A stretch of 11,446 bases of DNA, taken from Tannerella sp. (GTDB taxonomy: Bacteria > Bacteroidota > Bacteroidia > Bacteroidales > Tannerellaceae). A program made the translations under genes and the position numbers. Below the pieces are notes generated by a model. It was not told the DNA's origin. It searched no databases and saw only the letters and a list, made by a program, of their open reading frames with translations. The stretch is taken from contig JAISEZ010000185.1 in NCBI GenBank assembly GCA_031263835.1, positions 1 to 11,446 of the forward strand, given 5' to 3'. Positions within the stretch are counted from its first letter, which is position 1, and every line of letters starts with the position of its first letter. This document shows positions 1 to 7,738 of the stretch, piece after piece.

Positions 1-387
1 CGGCTGGCAGAAACCTACCTGCTGCGGGCAGAGGCGTACTTAAACAAAGGCGATAAGGCGAATGCGGCAAAAGACATTAACGCCGTCCGCGACCGTTCGC
101 AGGCGCCCCGGGTAGATGCGGCGGATGTTGATATTGATTACATCCTGGATGAAAGGCTGCGTGAACTGACTTTCGAGGAATTCCGCATGCTTACCCTTTG
201 CCGCATGGGAAAATTAGTCGAGCGCACTAAAAAATACAACTATTCCTTTAACGGACTTGACGGCAACCCGGTTGAATCGAGTGGAATGTCGATGGAAGAA
301 TACCACAACCTGTGGCCCATACCATACAACGAAATCGAACGGAATACGGAAGCCGTCCTCGAACAGAACCCCGGATATACGAACTGA
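1..387 (+). CDS. SusD/RagB-like outer-membrane lipoprotein, 3' end only
   Basis: The reading frame is open from base 1 and ends at TGA 385-387, giving the last 128 residues of a SusD-like glycan-binding lipoprotein; the start lies outside the window. The C-terminal family hallmarks are visible: a helix beginning RLAETYLLRAEAYLNKGD, then INAVRDR, then ILDERLRELTFEE, and the closing block LWPIPYNEIERN followed by QNPGY. SusD proteins sit on the outer surface over a SusC transporter barrel and help capture glycans. The segment FRMLTLCRMGKLVERTKKYN is the variant found in some RagB-type members, in place of the more usual RWFDLKRW found in the second SusD of this window (from 3729). The two SusD genes therefore belong to different subgroups, so this window joins two SusC/D modules. 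Its SusC partner is expected just upstream, which I cannot see. Family assignment is firm; substrate is unknown. Confidence 0.93.
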   Translation, partial: RLAETYLLRAEAYLNKGDKANAAKDINAVRDRSQAPRVDAADVDIDYILDERLRELTFEEFRMLTLCRMGKLVERTKKYNYSFNGLDGNPVESSGMSMEEYHNLWPIPYNEIERNTEAVLEQNPGYTN

Positions 388-429
388 TCCTGAAAAATCC
401 CCATGAAACGAAATAAGGATATGCCATGC

Positions 430-466
430 GGAAATTTCTTCCCGTCACTGACGGGGAAAAATTCCC
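430..466. other. Strong intergenic stem-loop between the two SusC/D modules
   Basis: In the 128-base gap between the first SusD gene and the SusC gene there is a long dyad. The core CCCGTC (441-446) pairs with GACGGG (450-455) around the triloop ACT. The stem continues outward through T440-G456 and T439-A457, a C438/A458 mismatch, then TTTAA-type pairing of 433-437 with 459-463, a second mismatch and two G-C pairs at 430-431 with 465-466. There is no T-run on either side, so it is not a canonical intrinsic terminator. It may end or stabilise the upstream mRNA, or act as an attenuator or processing site in the SusC leader. I found no convincing TAnnTTTG promoter motif between it and the ATG at 516. 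Confidence 0.6.
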
Positions 467-515
467 TTACAGTATATTAAAAAATGTATAAACAAAACGT
501 AAACTGATCAACGAA

Positions 516-3500
516 ATGATTTCAAAAAAAGTAAAAAACACAGAACGTCGCCTGTCGATTAAATTATTAGTATTCGCATTAGCCATCACTGCGATACATG
601 TCGATGCGGCGGGAAAAGACACTGAAAGGACACCGGCAACCGACGTCATACAAGTAAGAAAGCCGGTCAAAGGAAAAGTCGCAGATGACCGGGGCGAGCC
701 ATTGCCCGGAGCAACCGTTACCGTCGAAGGCAGCACGCGCGGCGTCGCAACCGATATGGACGGGACGTTCTCCATCGACGTCGATCCGGCCGACAGGCTT
801 GTCATACAATACTTGGGAATGGAAACGCAAACCGTCACGGTAGGAAACAGGGATGAAATCAACATCGAGCTTGTCGAAAAAAGCAACCTGCTGGATGAAG
901 TGACCGTCGTAGCCTTCGCGACTCAAAAGAAAGAAAGCGTGATCGCCTCCGTAACCGCCATCGACCCGACCGACCTGAAGGTACCGTCAAGCAATCTGAC
1001 GACCGCCTTCGCCGGACGCATATCCGGCCTGATTTCCTATCAGCGGACGGGCGAACCGGGCCAGGACAACGCCGACTTCTTCATCCGCGGAGTAACAACC
1101 TTCGGCGCCTCGAGCCGCGCCAATCCGCTGATTCTGATAGACGGCGTCGAAATGACCACCGAAGACCTCTCCCGTCTCACAACCGACGATATCGCAAGCT
1201 TTTCAATCATGAAAGATGCGAACGCCACCGCTCTCTACGGTGCACGGGGAGCAAACGGGGTAATCCTCGTAACGACAAAGGAAGGAAAAGAAGGCACGGT
1301 GCGTGTGCAGTTTCGCATGGAGGGCGCTTATTCCACGCCGACCGAAAAGGTCAAGCTCGCAGACCCCGTCACATACATGCGACTGCACAACGAAGCCGTC
1401 CGCACCCGCGACCCCATGGCCGCCCTTCCATACTCGACGGCAAAAATCGTAAACACCGAAAAAGCCGCCGACCCGCTGCGCTATCCGGCGCTGGACTGGC
1501 AGAACATACTCTTCAACGACTACACCTTCAACCAGCGATACAATTTAAACATCAGCGGAGGAGGAAAAATCGCCCGCTACTACATCGCCGCCGCATACTC
1601 GAAAGACAACGGAATCATCAAAAAAGACAGTCGCAACAATTTCAACAACAACATCGACATCGACCGCTACATATTGCGCACGAACGTCAATATCAACCTC
1701 ACAAAGACGACGGAAGCAATCGTCCGCCTCTACGGAGCCTTTGACGACTATTCCGGCCCGCTGGACGGCGGCACCGCGCTGTATAAAAAGGCCATGCACG
1801 CCAATCCCGTACTATTTCATCCCTATTATCCGGCCGACAAGGCAAACGAATTTACCAAGCATACGCTGTTCGGCAATTACGACACAGGCAATCACCTGAA
1901 CCCCTATTCCGAAACGGTCAAAGGATACAAGACAAGCGATCGCTCCAACATGTTTGCGCAGTTTGAGCTGAAGCAAAACCTGGATTTCATAACCAAAGGG
2001 CTTTCCATAAGAGGCCTCTTCAATGTCAGCCGGTATTCGCTGCTGGAAATCAAGCATTCTTTCAGGCCGTTTTTCTACCAGGTGGCGAACACCGCAAGTC
2101 TGAACGATTACAGGCTGACCGCGTTAAATCCCGATACGGGCACGGACTACCTGGCTTACGACAAGCAGCCTCAAAAGCTAAACAGCACGATGTATTTTGA
2201 AGGCGCGGCACAGTACAGCAAGGAAATCGACCGGCATAACCTGTCCGGACTGCTGGTTTACACGCTCCGGGAATACCTCGACGGCAATGCCAACAACCTG
2301 CAGCTATCCCTGCCGTACAGGAACGTGGGACTGGCCGGGCGCCTCACGTACGGATACGACAGCCGCTATTTCCTGGAAATGAACTTCGGATACAACGGCT
2401 CGGAACGCTTTGCGAAAAACGAACGCTTCGGCTTTTTCCCGTCAATCGGAACCGGATGGATTGTCAGCAACGAAAAGTTCATGGAGCCTTATCTGAATAC
2501 CGTTTCCAAGCTCAAGCTAAAAGCGACATACGGGCTGGTGGGAAATGACAATATCGGGGAAGAAGACGACCGTTTCTTCTACCTTTCGCAGGTGAACATG
2601 AGCGATAACAACAAGCAGTTCACATTCGGGGATGACTTTAACTATACCCGCTCCGGAATATCAATATCAAGATATGCCGACCCGAATATCACATGGGAAG
2701 TAAGCCGGAAGATGAACCTCGGACTCGAGCTGAACCTGTGGAACAGCCTCGAATTCCTGTTCGACTACTTTACGGAGCAGCGTACAAACATCCTCCAGAC
2801 GCGGGTAGATATTCCCACCACCATGGGATTGCAGGCAAGTCCGCAGTCCAACATCGGGGAAGCAAAAGGACACGGGTTTGACATGTCGGCCGATTATAAC
2901 AAATATTTCAATAAAGACCTGTGGGCCATGTTCAGCGGCAACTTTACGTATGCCGTCAGCAAATATCAGATCTACGAAGAACCCGATTATGCGGAAACCC
3001 CCTGGAGGTCGCACGTCAACCGGAAGATTTCCCAGCGCTGGGGCTACGTGGCGGAACGTCTTTTCCTCGACGACGAAGAGGTGAAAAACTCGCCGAAACA
3101 GATGTTCGGCGATTACGGCGCAGGCGACATCAAGTATAAAGACATCAACGGCGACAACCGCATAGACGAGAATGACCTCGTTCCCATCGGATATCCCACT
3201 ACCCCCGAAATCATATACGGCTTTGGCGTTACCTCCGGCTACAGGAACGTGGACGTATCGTTCTTTTTCCAGGGATCGGGCCGTTCGTCCTTCTGGATAA
3301 ATCCTGAAAAAACAGCTCCCTTTGTCCGAGACGGCGACGATAATGACCTCAAAGCGTTCGACAACGAAAGGGCGCTGCTTCAACACTGGGCGGACAGTTA
3401 CTGGTCCGAAGAGAACAGGGACATTTTTGCCCTGTGGCCGCGCCTGTCAAACACGGCCGTTGCCAATAACCAGCAAACCAGCACGTGGTTCATGCGTAAC

Positions 3501-3716
3501 GGATCGTTCCTCCGCCTGAAAACGGTGGAGATCGGCTATTCGCTGCCCAAGAGATGGCTCAAGCCGGTTGCCCTGGACAACGTCAGGCTGTACGTTACGG
3601 GCAGCAACCTGTTTGTTCTTTCCTATTTTAAGATGTGGGATCCTGAAATGGTTGGAAACGGGTTTTCCTACCCTTTGCAGCGTGTATTTAACTTTGGTGT
3701 AAACGTTCAATTCTAA
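516..3716 (+). CDS. SusC-like TonB-dependent outer-membrane transporter
   Basis: The 1066-residue product is a full-length SusC/RagA-type transporter, which imports oligosaccharides across the outer membrane using TonB energy. A basic start and hydrophobic segment (residues 14-28) form the signal peptide. A carboxypeptidase-regulatory-like beta-sandwich follows (about 50-120, including GKVADDRGEPLPGATVTVEG and GTFSIDV). The TonB-box region LLDEVTVVAFATQKK lies near 125-139. The plug domain (about 140-255) carries FIRGVTTFG, PLILIDGVE and DANATALYGARGANGVILVTT. The remainder is the 22-strand barrel, ending in RVFNFGVNVQF with the C-terminal Phe expected of BAM-inserted proteins. ATG 516 is chosen because it directly precedes the signal peptide and leaves an A-rich leader. 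The gene is followed after 12 bases by its SusD partner. No extra N-terminal FecR-interacting (STN/Secretin) domain is visible, so anti-sigma signalling through this protein is unlikely. Family call is firm; the ligand is not readable from sequence. Confidence 0.97.
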   Translation: MISKKVKNTERRLSIKLLVFALAITAIHVDAAGKDTERTPATDVIQVRKPVKGKVADDRGEPLPGATVTVEGSTRGVATDMDGTFSIDVDPADRLVIQYLGMETQTVTVGNRDEINIELVEKSNLLDEVTVVAFATQKKESVIASVTAIDPTDLKVPSSNLTTAFAGRISGLISYQRTGEPGQDNADFFIRGVTTFGASSRANPLILIDGVEMTTEDLSRLTTDDIASFSIMKDANATALYGARGANGVILVTTKEGKEGTVRVQFRMEGAYSTPTEKVKLADPVTYMRLHNEAVRTRDPMAALPYSTAKIVNTEKAADPLRYPALDWQNILFNDYTFNQRYNLNISGGGKIARYYIAAAYSKDNGIIKKDSRNNFNNNIDIDRYILRTNVNINLTKTTEAIVRLYGAFDDYSGPLDGGTALYKKAMHANPVLFHPYYPADKANEFTKHTLFGNYDTGNHLNPYSETVKGYKTSDRSNMFAQFELKQNLDFITKGLSIRGLFNVSRYSLLEIKHSFRPFFYQVANTASLNDYRLTALNPDTGTDYLAYDKQPQKLNSTMYFEGAAQYSKEIDRHNLSGLLVYTLREYLDGNANNLQLSLPYRNVGLAGRLTYGYDSRYFLEMNFGYNGSERFAKNERFGFFPSIGTGWIVSNEKFMEPYLNTVSKLKLKATYGLVGNDNIGEEDDRFFYLSQVNMSDNNKQFTFGDDFNYTRSGISISRYADPNITWEVSRKMNLGLELNLWNSLEFLFDYFTEQRTNILQTRVDIPTTMGLQASPQSNIGEAKGHGFDMSADYNKYFNKDLWAMFSGNFTYAVSKYQIYEEPDYAETPWRSHVNRKISQRWGYVAERLFLDDEEVKNSPKQMFGDYGAGDIKYKDINGDNRIDENDLVPIGYPTTPEIIYGFGVTSGYRNVDVSFFFQGSGRSSFWINPEKTAPFVRDGDDNDLKAFDNERALLQHWADSYWSEENRDIFALWPRLSNTAVANNQQTSTWFMRNGSFLRLKTVEIGYSLPKRWLKPVALDNVRLYVTGSNLFVLSYFKMWDPEMVGNGFSYPLQRVFNFGVNVQF

Positions 3717-3728
3717 AAAGAAAATATA

Positions 3729-5621
3729 ATGAAATATCTAAAATGCATATTGATCGCCGGCCTTACATGCATGGCCAGCTGCGCCGATTACCTGGATATT
3801 GTGCCGGATGATGTCCCCACGATGGACAATGCCTTTACCAACAGAATCTCGGCGGAAAAATTCCTGTTCACCTGCTACAGTTACCTCCCCAACCCGGCTC
3901 ATCAGTGGACCTATCCGGCAATGGTCGGCGGCGACGAGATGTGGTGGAATCCGAATCAGGCTTCATTCAACGAAATTTCGGCCTGCAAGATAGCGATGGG
4001 CAATCAGAACTCAAACGACCCGTATCATAACTTTTGGGACGGACGGCACAACGGCGTGAACCTTTTTACCGCCATTCGCGACTGCAATATTTTCCTGGAA
4101 AACATCCATAATCCCCGCGACCTGGAAGCTTATGAGAGAATCGTATGGGAATCGGAAGTGAAATTCCTGAAAGCCTATTATCACCTTTTCCTCCTGCAGC
4201 TGTACGGCCCGATACCTGTCATCCGGGAAAACATCCCGGTTTCCGCTTCGCCGGAACAAATCCGCGTATACCGCGACCCGGTGGACGACGTTGTCGACTA
4301 CATCGTGGAGCTGCTCGACGAGGCGGCCATCGACCTTCCCGACCGGATAGAAAGCACGATAACCGATGCCGGGCGCATAACCCGTCCGATAGCGCTGGCG
4401 GTCAAAGCCAAGGCACTGGTTTGGGCGGCAAGTCCGCTGTTCAACGGGAATCCGGATTACATTAACCTCAAAGATAACCGGGGCATTCAGCTGATTTCTC
4501 CGGAGCGAGACGTAGCCAAATGGGCGCGTGCGGCCACGGCGATAAAAGAAGCAATCGACGCAGCCGAGGCTGAGGGTTACGGACTTTACGAATTTACACC
4601 TCCACGCCAGATGTCGGACGAAACACGATTGAAGTTCGAACTGCGGGGCGCCGTTACCGACAAGTTCAACCGGGAGATTGTATGGCCTTCCACCCAGAAT
4701 GTCGATGTGATACAGCGAATATCCATGCCGCACCTGGTACTGGGAAACTTCGGAAACAGCACAAGCGAACTGGGCGCAACGCTGAAAATTGCCGAACAGT
4801 TTTATACCGCCAACGGCATCCCGATCGACGAAGACCCCGAATGGGACTATCAGAACCGATACGGCACGCAGGTTGCAACAGCGGATCACCAATATTACAT
4901 AAAGACCGGAGAAACTTCCGCGAATTTGAATTTCAACCGGGAACCGCGCTTTTACGCATCACTGGGTTTCGACAGGGGCATATTCGAAGGCTCCGGACAA
5001 ACGAATGAAGCGGACTTCTGGTTCCTGCAGGCGCGCAAGTCGGAAATAGCAGGCTACCGGGGCGTCGGGGGACTTGTGCCGACGGGCTACTTCATGAAGA
5101 AACTGATCCATGTGGAAACCGTAACCGGCGCATCCAACAATACGTACGTCCAGAAACGGTACAGTTTCCCGCTGATTCGCATGTCCGACTTATACCTGCT
5201 GTACGCCGAAGTGCTGAACGAGATGAAAACAGTGCCGGATGCGGAAGTATACCGGTGGATTGACATGGTGCGCAGGAGGGCGGGCCTGAAGGAAGTGACG
5301 GATTCATGGAGACAGTCCGTGAACCCGAACAAGCCGTCCACGCAGGAAGGGATGCGCGAGATTATTCATCAGGAAAGGCTCATTGAACTGGCGTTCGAAG
5401 GACAGCGGTTCTTCGACCTGCGGAGATGGAAAAAAGCGATGAAGTATTATAACGAACCCGTACAGGGATGGGATTATAAGGGCGAAACGATAGAATCCTA
5501 CTACGTCGTCACGACCTATATGAATACGCGGATCTACGGTACGAAGGATTACCTGTGGCCGCTGAAATTAAGCACGGTTATCAACAATTCCAATCTGGTA
5601 CAGAATCCGGGCTGGAAGTAA
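3729..5621 (+). CDS. SusD-like glycan-binding lipoprotein
   Basis: The 630-residue product is a complete SusD/RagB-family lipoprotein and the partner of the preceding SusC gene. The signal peptide ends in the lipobox MASC, with lipidated Cys18 followed by ADYLDIVPDD, the usual SusD start. The N-terminal TPR-like half includes NFWDGRHNGVNLFTAIRDCNIFLENI and the helix EVKFLKAYYHLFLLQLYGPIPV (about 140-162), a hallmark of the family. The C-terminal half has RMSDLYLLYAEVLNE, then LIELAFEGQRFFDLRRW (about 551-567), and ends YLWPLKLSTVINNS with NPGWK. By family knowledge it is anchored in the outer-membrane outer leaflet, caps the SusC barrel like a lid and binds the glycan. The 12-base A-rich gap after SusC and the 19-base gap to the next gene imply one mRNA. 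It is somewhat longer than the common 500-600 residues, with no sign of a break. Confidence 0.96.
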   Translation: MKYLKCILIAGLTCMASCADYLDIVPDDVPTMDNAFTNRISAEKFLFTCYSYLPNPAHQWTYPAMVGGDEMWWNPNQASFNEISACKIAMGNQNSNDPYHNFWDGRHNGVNLFTAIRDCNIFLENIHNPRDLEAYERIVWESEVKFLKAYYHLFLLQLYGPIPVIRENIPVSASPEQIRVYRDPVDDVVDYIVELLDEAAIDLPDRIESTITDAGRITRPIALAVKAKALVWAASPLFNGNPDYINLKDNRGIQLISPERDVAKWARAATAIKEAIDAAEAEGYGLYEFTPPRQMSDETRLKFELRGAVTDKFNREIVWPSTQNVDVIQRISMPHLVLGNFGNSTSELGATLKIAEQFYTANGIPIDEDPEWDYQNRYGTQVATADHQYYIKTGETSANLNFNREPRFYASLGFDRGIFEGSGQTNEADFWFLQARKSEIAGYRGVGGLVPTGYFMKKLIHVETVTGASNNTYVQKRYSFPLIRMSDLYLLYAEVLNEMKTVPDAEVYRWIDMVRRRAGLKEVTDSWRQSVNPNKPSTQEGMREIIHQERLIELAFEGQRFFDLRRWKKAMKYYNEPVQGWDYKGETIESYYVVTTYMNTRIYGTKDYLWPLKLSTVINNSNLVQNPGWK

Positions 5622-5640
5622 ACTCAAAAACTAACTTGTT

Positions 5641-6852
5641 ATGAATAAAATATATTATGCAGTCATTCTCTTCCTGACGTTCGGCATCACATCGTGCGAA
5701 GAGAAGACCATCGGCCAAACGCCGACAAACAGTACGCCGCCCCAGCCCGTCGCCAACGTGGCGGTCGAGAGCATGCCGGGAGGCGCCCGGATCAGTTACG
5801 ACTTGCCGGAAGAGACGGATATTTCATACGTCAAAGGCGAATACCTGTTTCAGGGCAGAAAACGGGTAGTACGCGCCTCGATCTACAATAATTACATGAT
5901 TGTAGAAGGACTGGGGTCGACCGAGCCGCTGGAGATTACGCTCTACACGGTCGATCACAGCGAAAACGCCTCGTCGCCCGTAAAAACGACCTTCACGCCC
6001 GGCACGCCGCCGATCTGGAGCATCCTCGAATCCGTCCGCCTGCTGGAAGACTTCGGAGGCGTCAACGTGAAATGGAATAATGATACGGGAACGGAAATCG
6101 GCATTACCATCTTCGCGGAAGATGAAAACAGCGTGATGGAAGAAGGCGAAACACTGTTCACCAATCAAAAGGAAGGCGACTACTCATTCCGCGGCTACGA
6201 CACGGCCTCCCGCACGTTTGCCGTTACGGTTACGGACAAGTGGGGGAACATCTCGGATACGGTGAAGGGCGTGTTCAGCCCTTACTTCGAGAAGCAGCTG
6301 GACAAGAGCAGGCACCGGCGCCACGTGCTGCCGGTGGACAATAATACCGACTACAGCTCGGCCTGGATTTTTATGAACATGTTCGACGACATTGTCGGCG
6401 GTCAGGGATGGCATACGCGGGCGAACGACCCGAACCAGAAGATCCCGATATACTTTACGATCGACCTCGGGGTGGAGGCTAAGCTGAGCCGCTTCAAGCT
6501 GTGGCACCGCATCGGGGGCGTTCAGTATTATGCGCACTACAATGTGAGGACTTTCGAAGTGTGGGGGACGAACGAATATAAAGCCGGAATGATGGAAGAT
6601 TACTGGTCGGAAGAGTGGAAAAGCGACTGGGAAATGCTCGGGGACTTTTACACGTTCAAGCCTTCGGGCGAGAACAGCCCCGTGACCGACGAGGACAGGG
6701 CTTATGCCGATGCCGGCTTCGAGTTTCTGATTCCGGTAGAAAAGAAAGGCCTGCGGTACGTGCGCTTTGCGATGAAAAGCAACTGGTCGGGCAGCAATAC
6801 TTTAAACATTAGCGAGCTTACGTTTTGGGGCGACGATGGTACGAACAATTAA
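5641..6852 (+). CDS. DUF4959/DUF5126/DUF5000-type PUL lipoprotein
   Basis: The 403-residue product starts with a lipoprotein signal ending ITSC (Cys19), followed at once by EEK, an acidic tail like the Bacteroidetes surface-export signal. Three parts can be made out. Residues 20-118 form a beta-rich Fn3-like unit (PVANVAVESMPGGARISYDLP) of DUF4959 type. Residues about 122-218 form a second unit (LLEDFGGVNVKWNNDT, VTVTDKWGNISDT) of DUF5126 type. Residues about 240-398 resemble DUF5000, a galactose-binding/F5-8 type C-like fold, with YFTIDLGVEAKLSRFKLWHR, TFEVWGT, RYVRFAMKSNWSG and ISELTFWG. In PULs such proteins occupy the SusE/SusF position after SusD and are probably surface glycan-binding or scaffold proteins; no catalytic residues are evident. 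The gene is 19 bases after SusD and 14 bases before the DUF4998-type gene. Domain names rest on recognised sequence motifs without a profile search; glycan binding is inferred. Confidence 0.85.
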   Translation: MNKIYYAVILFLTFGITSCEEKTIGQTPTNSTPPQPVANVAVESMPGGARISYDLPEETDISYVKGEYLFQGRKRVVRASIYNNYMIVEGLGSTEPLEITLYTVDHSENASSPVKTTFTPGTPPIWSILESVRLLEDFGGVNVKWNNDTGTEIGITIFAEDENSVMEEGETLFTNQKEGDYSFRGYDTASRTFAVTVTDKWGNISDTVKGVFSPYFEKQLDKSRHRRHVLPVDNNTDYSSAWIFMNMFDDIVGGQGWHTRANDPNQKIPIYFTIDLGVEAKLSRFKLWHRIGGVQYYAHYNVRTFEVWGTNEYKAGMMEDYWSEEWKSDWEMLGDFYTFKPSGENSPVTDEDRAYADAGFEFLIPVEKKGLRYVRFAMKSNWSGSNTLNISELTFWGDDGTNN

Positions 6853-6866
6853 AACAGAATAAGAAT

Positions 6867-7559
6867 ATGAAAGTAGCAATAAAAATCGCCGTCATCCTTT
6901 GCCTTCTGCACCTGACGGCATGCGACGGCATGGACAGCCTGCACGAAAAGTACCTGGAACAAGGGGAAGCTATTTACACGGGGGTTATTGATTCGCTGAA
7001 AGCGTATCCCGGGAATAACCGCGTGAAGTTCACGTGGGAAATAAACTCGGATCCGCGCATCAGGAAAACGGTCATCTACTGGAACGAGCGTCAGGATTCA
7101 TCCACCGTACAGGCCAACCGCACCGGCTTTTCGGGCCGACTTCCGATGGAAACAACGATGGATATACCGGAGGGCAACTATATATTTGAGTTTGTAACCA
7201 GGGACGACGAGGAGCATCATTCCATGTTTGTGGAGCAAACGGTGCAGGTCTACGGCGAAAAGCTAATCGAGACGCTCCGAAACAGGAGCATCCGCTCCAT
7301 ATCCGCCGAGGATGCGGAAGCGACAGTCGAGTGGTTTCCCATCGACGACCTGACGGTTCAGTATACGACCGTCCGGTACACGGATCACCCGGAAGCGGGG
7401 AATCCCGTACGAAAGGCCGTCCGCATAGAGAACGACGAGACGGAGACCCGCCTGCCGCACGTCCGCCCCGGCGATCTGATAGAAGTAATATCGACACATC
7501 TGCCGGACAACGGCCTCGACAGAATAGATGCTTTACCGAAAGAATACCGCATCCCCTGA
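6867..7559 (+). CDS. DUF4998-type PUL lipoprotein
   Basis: The 230-residue product has a lipoprotein signal with lipobox LTAC (Cys19), followed by DGMDSLHEKYLEQGEAIYTGVIDSL. The segment YPGNNRVKFTWEINSDPRIRK followed by VIYWN (about 47-72) is characteristic of DUF4998 proteins, which are mostly seen next to SusC/D genes. A second beta-rich repeat appears from about 140 (SISAEDAEATVEWFPIDD, TTVRYTD), suggesting two Fn3-like units. The start is placed at ATG 6867, because the frame is also open from 6825 but that longer version would overlap the end of the previous gene and put 14 polar residues before the signal peptide. The role is unknown; by position and lipidation it is probably a cell-surface partner of the preceding DUF5000-type protein. 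Close spacing makes it the last gene of the SusC-led operon. The only other ATG-led option is the 6825 start. Confidence 0.85.
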   Translation: MKVAIKIAVILCLLHLTACDGMDSLHEKYLEQGEAIYTGVIDSLKAYPGNNRVKFTWEINSDPRIRKTVIYWNERQDSSTVQANRTGFSGRLPMETTMDIPEGNYIFEFVTRDDEEHHSMFVEQTVQVYGEKLIETLRNRSIRSISAEDAEATVEWFPIDDLTVQYTTVRYTDHPEAGNPVRKAVRIENDETETRLPHVRPGDLIEVISTHLPDNGLDRIDALPKEYRIP

Positions 7560-7632
7560 TCAATGTAACGCCCCCGCTGCGCCGGACAGGGTACGACGGC
7601 TTCCCGAAGCGTCCGGGAACCCGTCGTCGGCG

Positions 7633-7640
7633 TACATTTG
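7633..7640 (+). promoter_or_regulatory. Candidate -7 promoter element, upstream copy
   Basis: TACATTTG is an exact match to the Bacteroides primary-sigma -7 motif TAnnTTTG. It lies inside the second 41-base repeat, 98 bases before the GH97 start codon. No TTTG -33 box is found about 19-21 bases upstream, so the match may be only a by-product of the repeat. Confidence 0.25.
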
Positions 7641-7673
7641 CTTCTCGGAACTTCCGGCGACCAAATGTCGGCA

Positions 7674-7681
7674 TACATTTG
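7674..7681 (+). promoter_or_regulatory. Candidate -7 promoter element for the GH97-sulfatase pair
   Basis: A second exact TAnnTTTG (TACATTTG) lies in the third repeat copy. A start site about 6-8 bases downstream would give a leader of roughly 50 bases before ATG 7739, a sensible length. The 179-base gap after four tightly packed genes also suggests a separate transcription start here. The TTTG -33 element is not seen at the usual spacing, so a regulator or another sigma factor would be needed, or the motif is coincidental. Confidence 0.35.
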
Positions 7682-7738
7682 TTTCCCGGAGCATCCGGAG
7701 ATTGCGCCAAACAACAATCAACACATACAAAAAAAGCA

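Larger units (their letters stand above)
7585..7698. repeat. Degenerate 41-base tandem repeat in the gap before GH97
   Basis: Three related 19-base cores lie at 7598-7616, 7639-7657 and 7680-7698, each exactly 41 bases from the next (pattern roughly TGYTTCYCGGARCNTCCGG). The last two copies match over a longer stretch, 7626-7657 against 7667-7698, with 27 of 32 identical; four of the five differences are transitions. The first copy is more diverged. Each core is itself a small dyad: TTCCCG/CGGGAA in copy 1, CGGA/TCCG in copy 2, CCGGA/TCCGG in copy 3. An outer perfect pair ACATTTG (7634-7640) and CAAATGT (7662-7668) encloses copy 2, giving a nested stem. The period is not a multiple of three and the segment lies between genes, so it is not a coding repeat. 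It could be a promoter or operator array, an RNA structure, or a local copy of a dispersed repeat. Confidence 0.75.

Noticed and set aside
388..515. A Bacteroides promoter for the SusC gene.
   Set aside because: No TAnnTTTG or TTTG at usable spacing was found; the AT-rich stretch 468-500 alone is not enough.
2667..3386. A 239-codon open frame on the minus strand inside the SusC gene.
   Set aside because: No recognisable domain; the + strand frame here is an unbroken conserved barrel.
4011..4892. A 293-codon open frame on the minus strand.
   Set aside because: It lies wholly opposite the SusD gene, has no family motif, and is a composition shadow of GC-rich codons.
6825..6866. Longer start for the DUF4998-type gene.
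   Set aside because: It adds 14 polar residues before a normal lipoprotein signal and overlaps the end of the upstream gene.
7585..7698. A CRISPR array.
   Set aside because: Only three degenerate units with repeated, not unique, intervening sequence, and no cas genes.
7331..7738. The GH97 frame stays open 136 codons upstream of its chosen start.
   Set aside because: It would overlap the DUF4998-type gene for over 200 bases and bury the clear signal peptide beginning at 7739.
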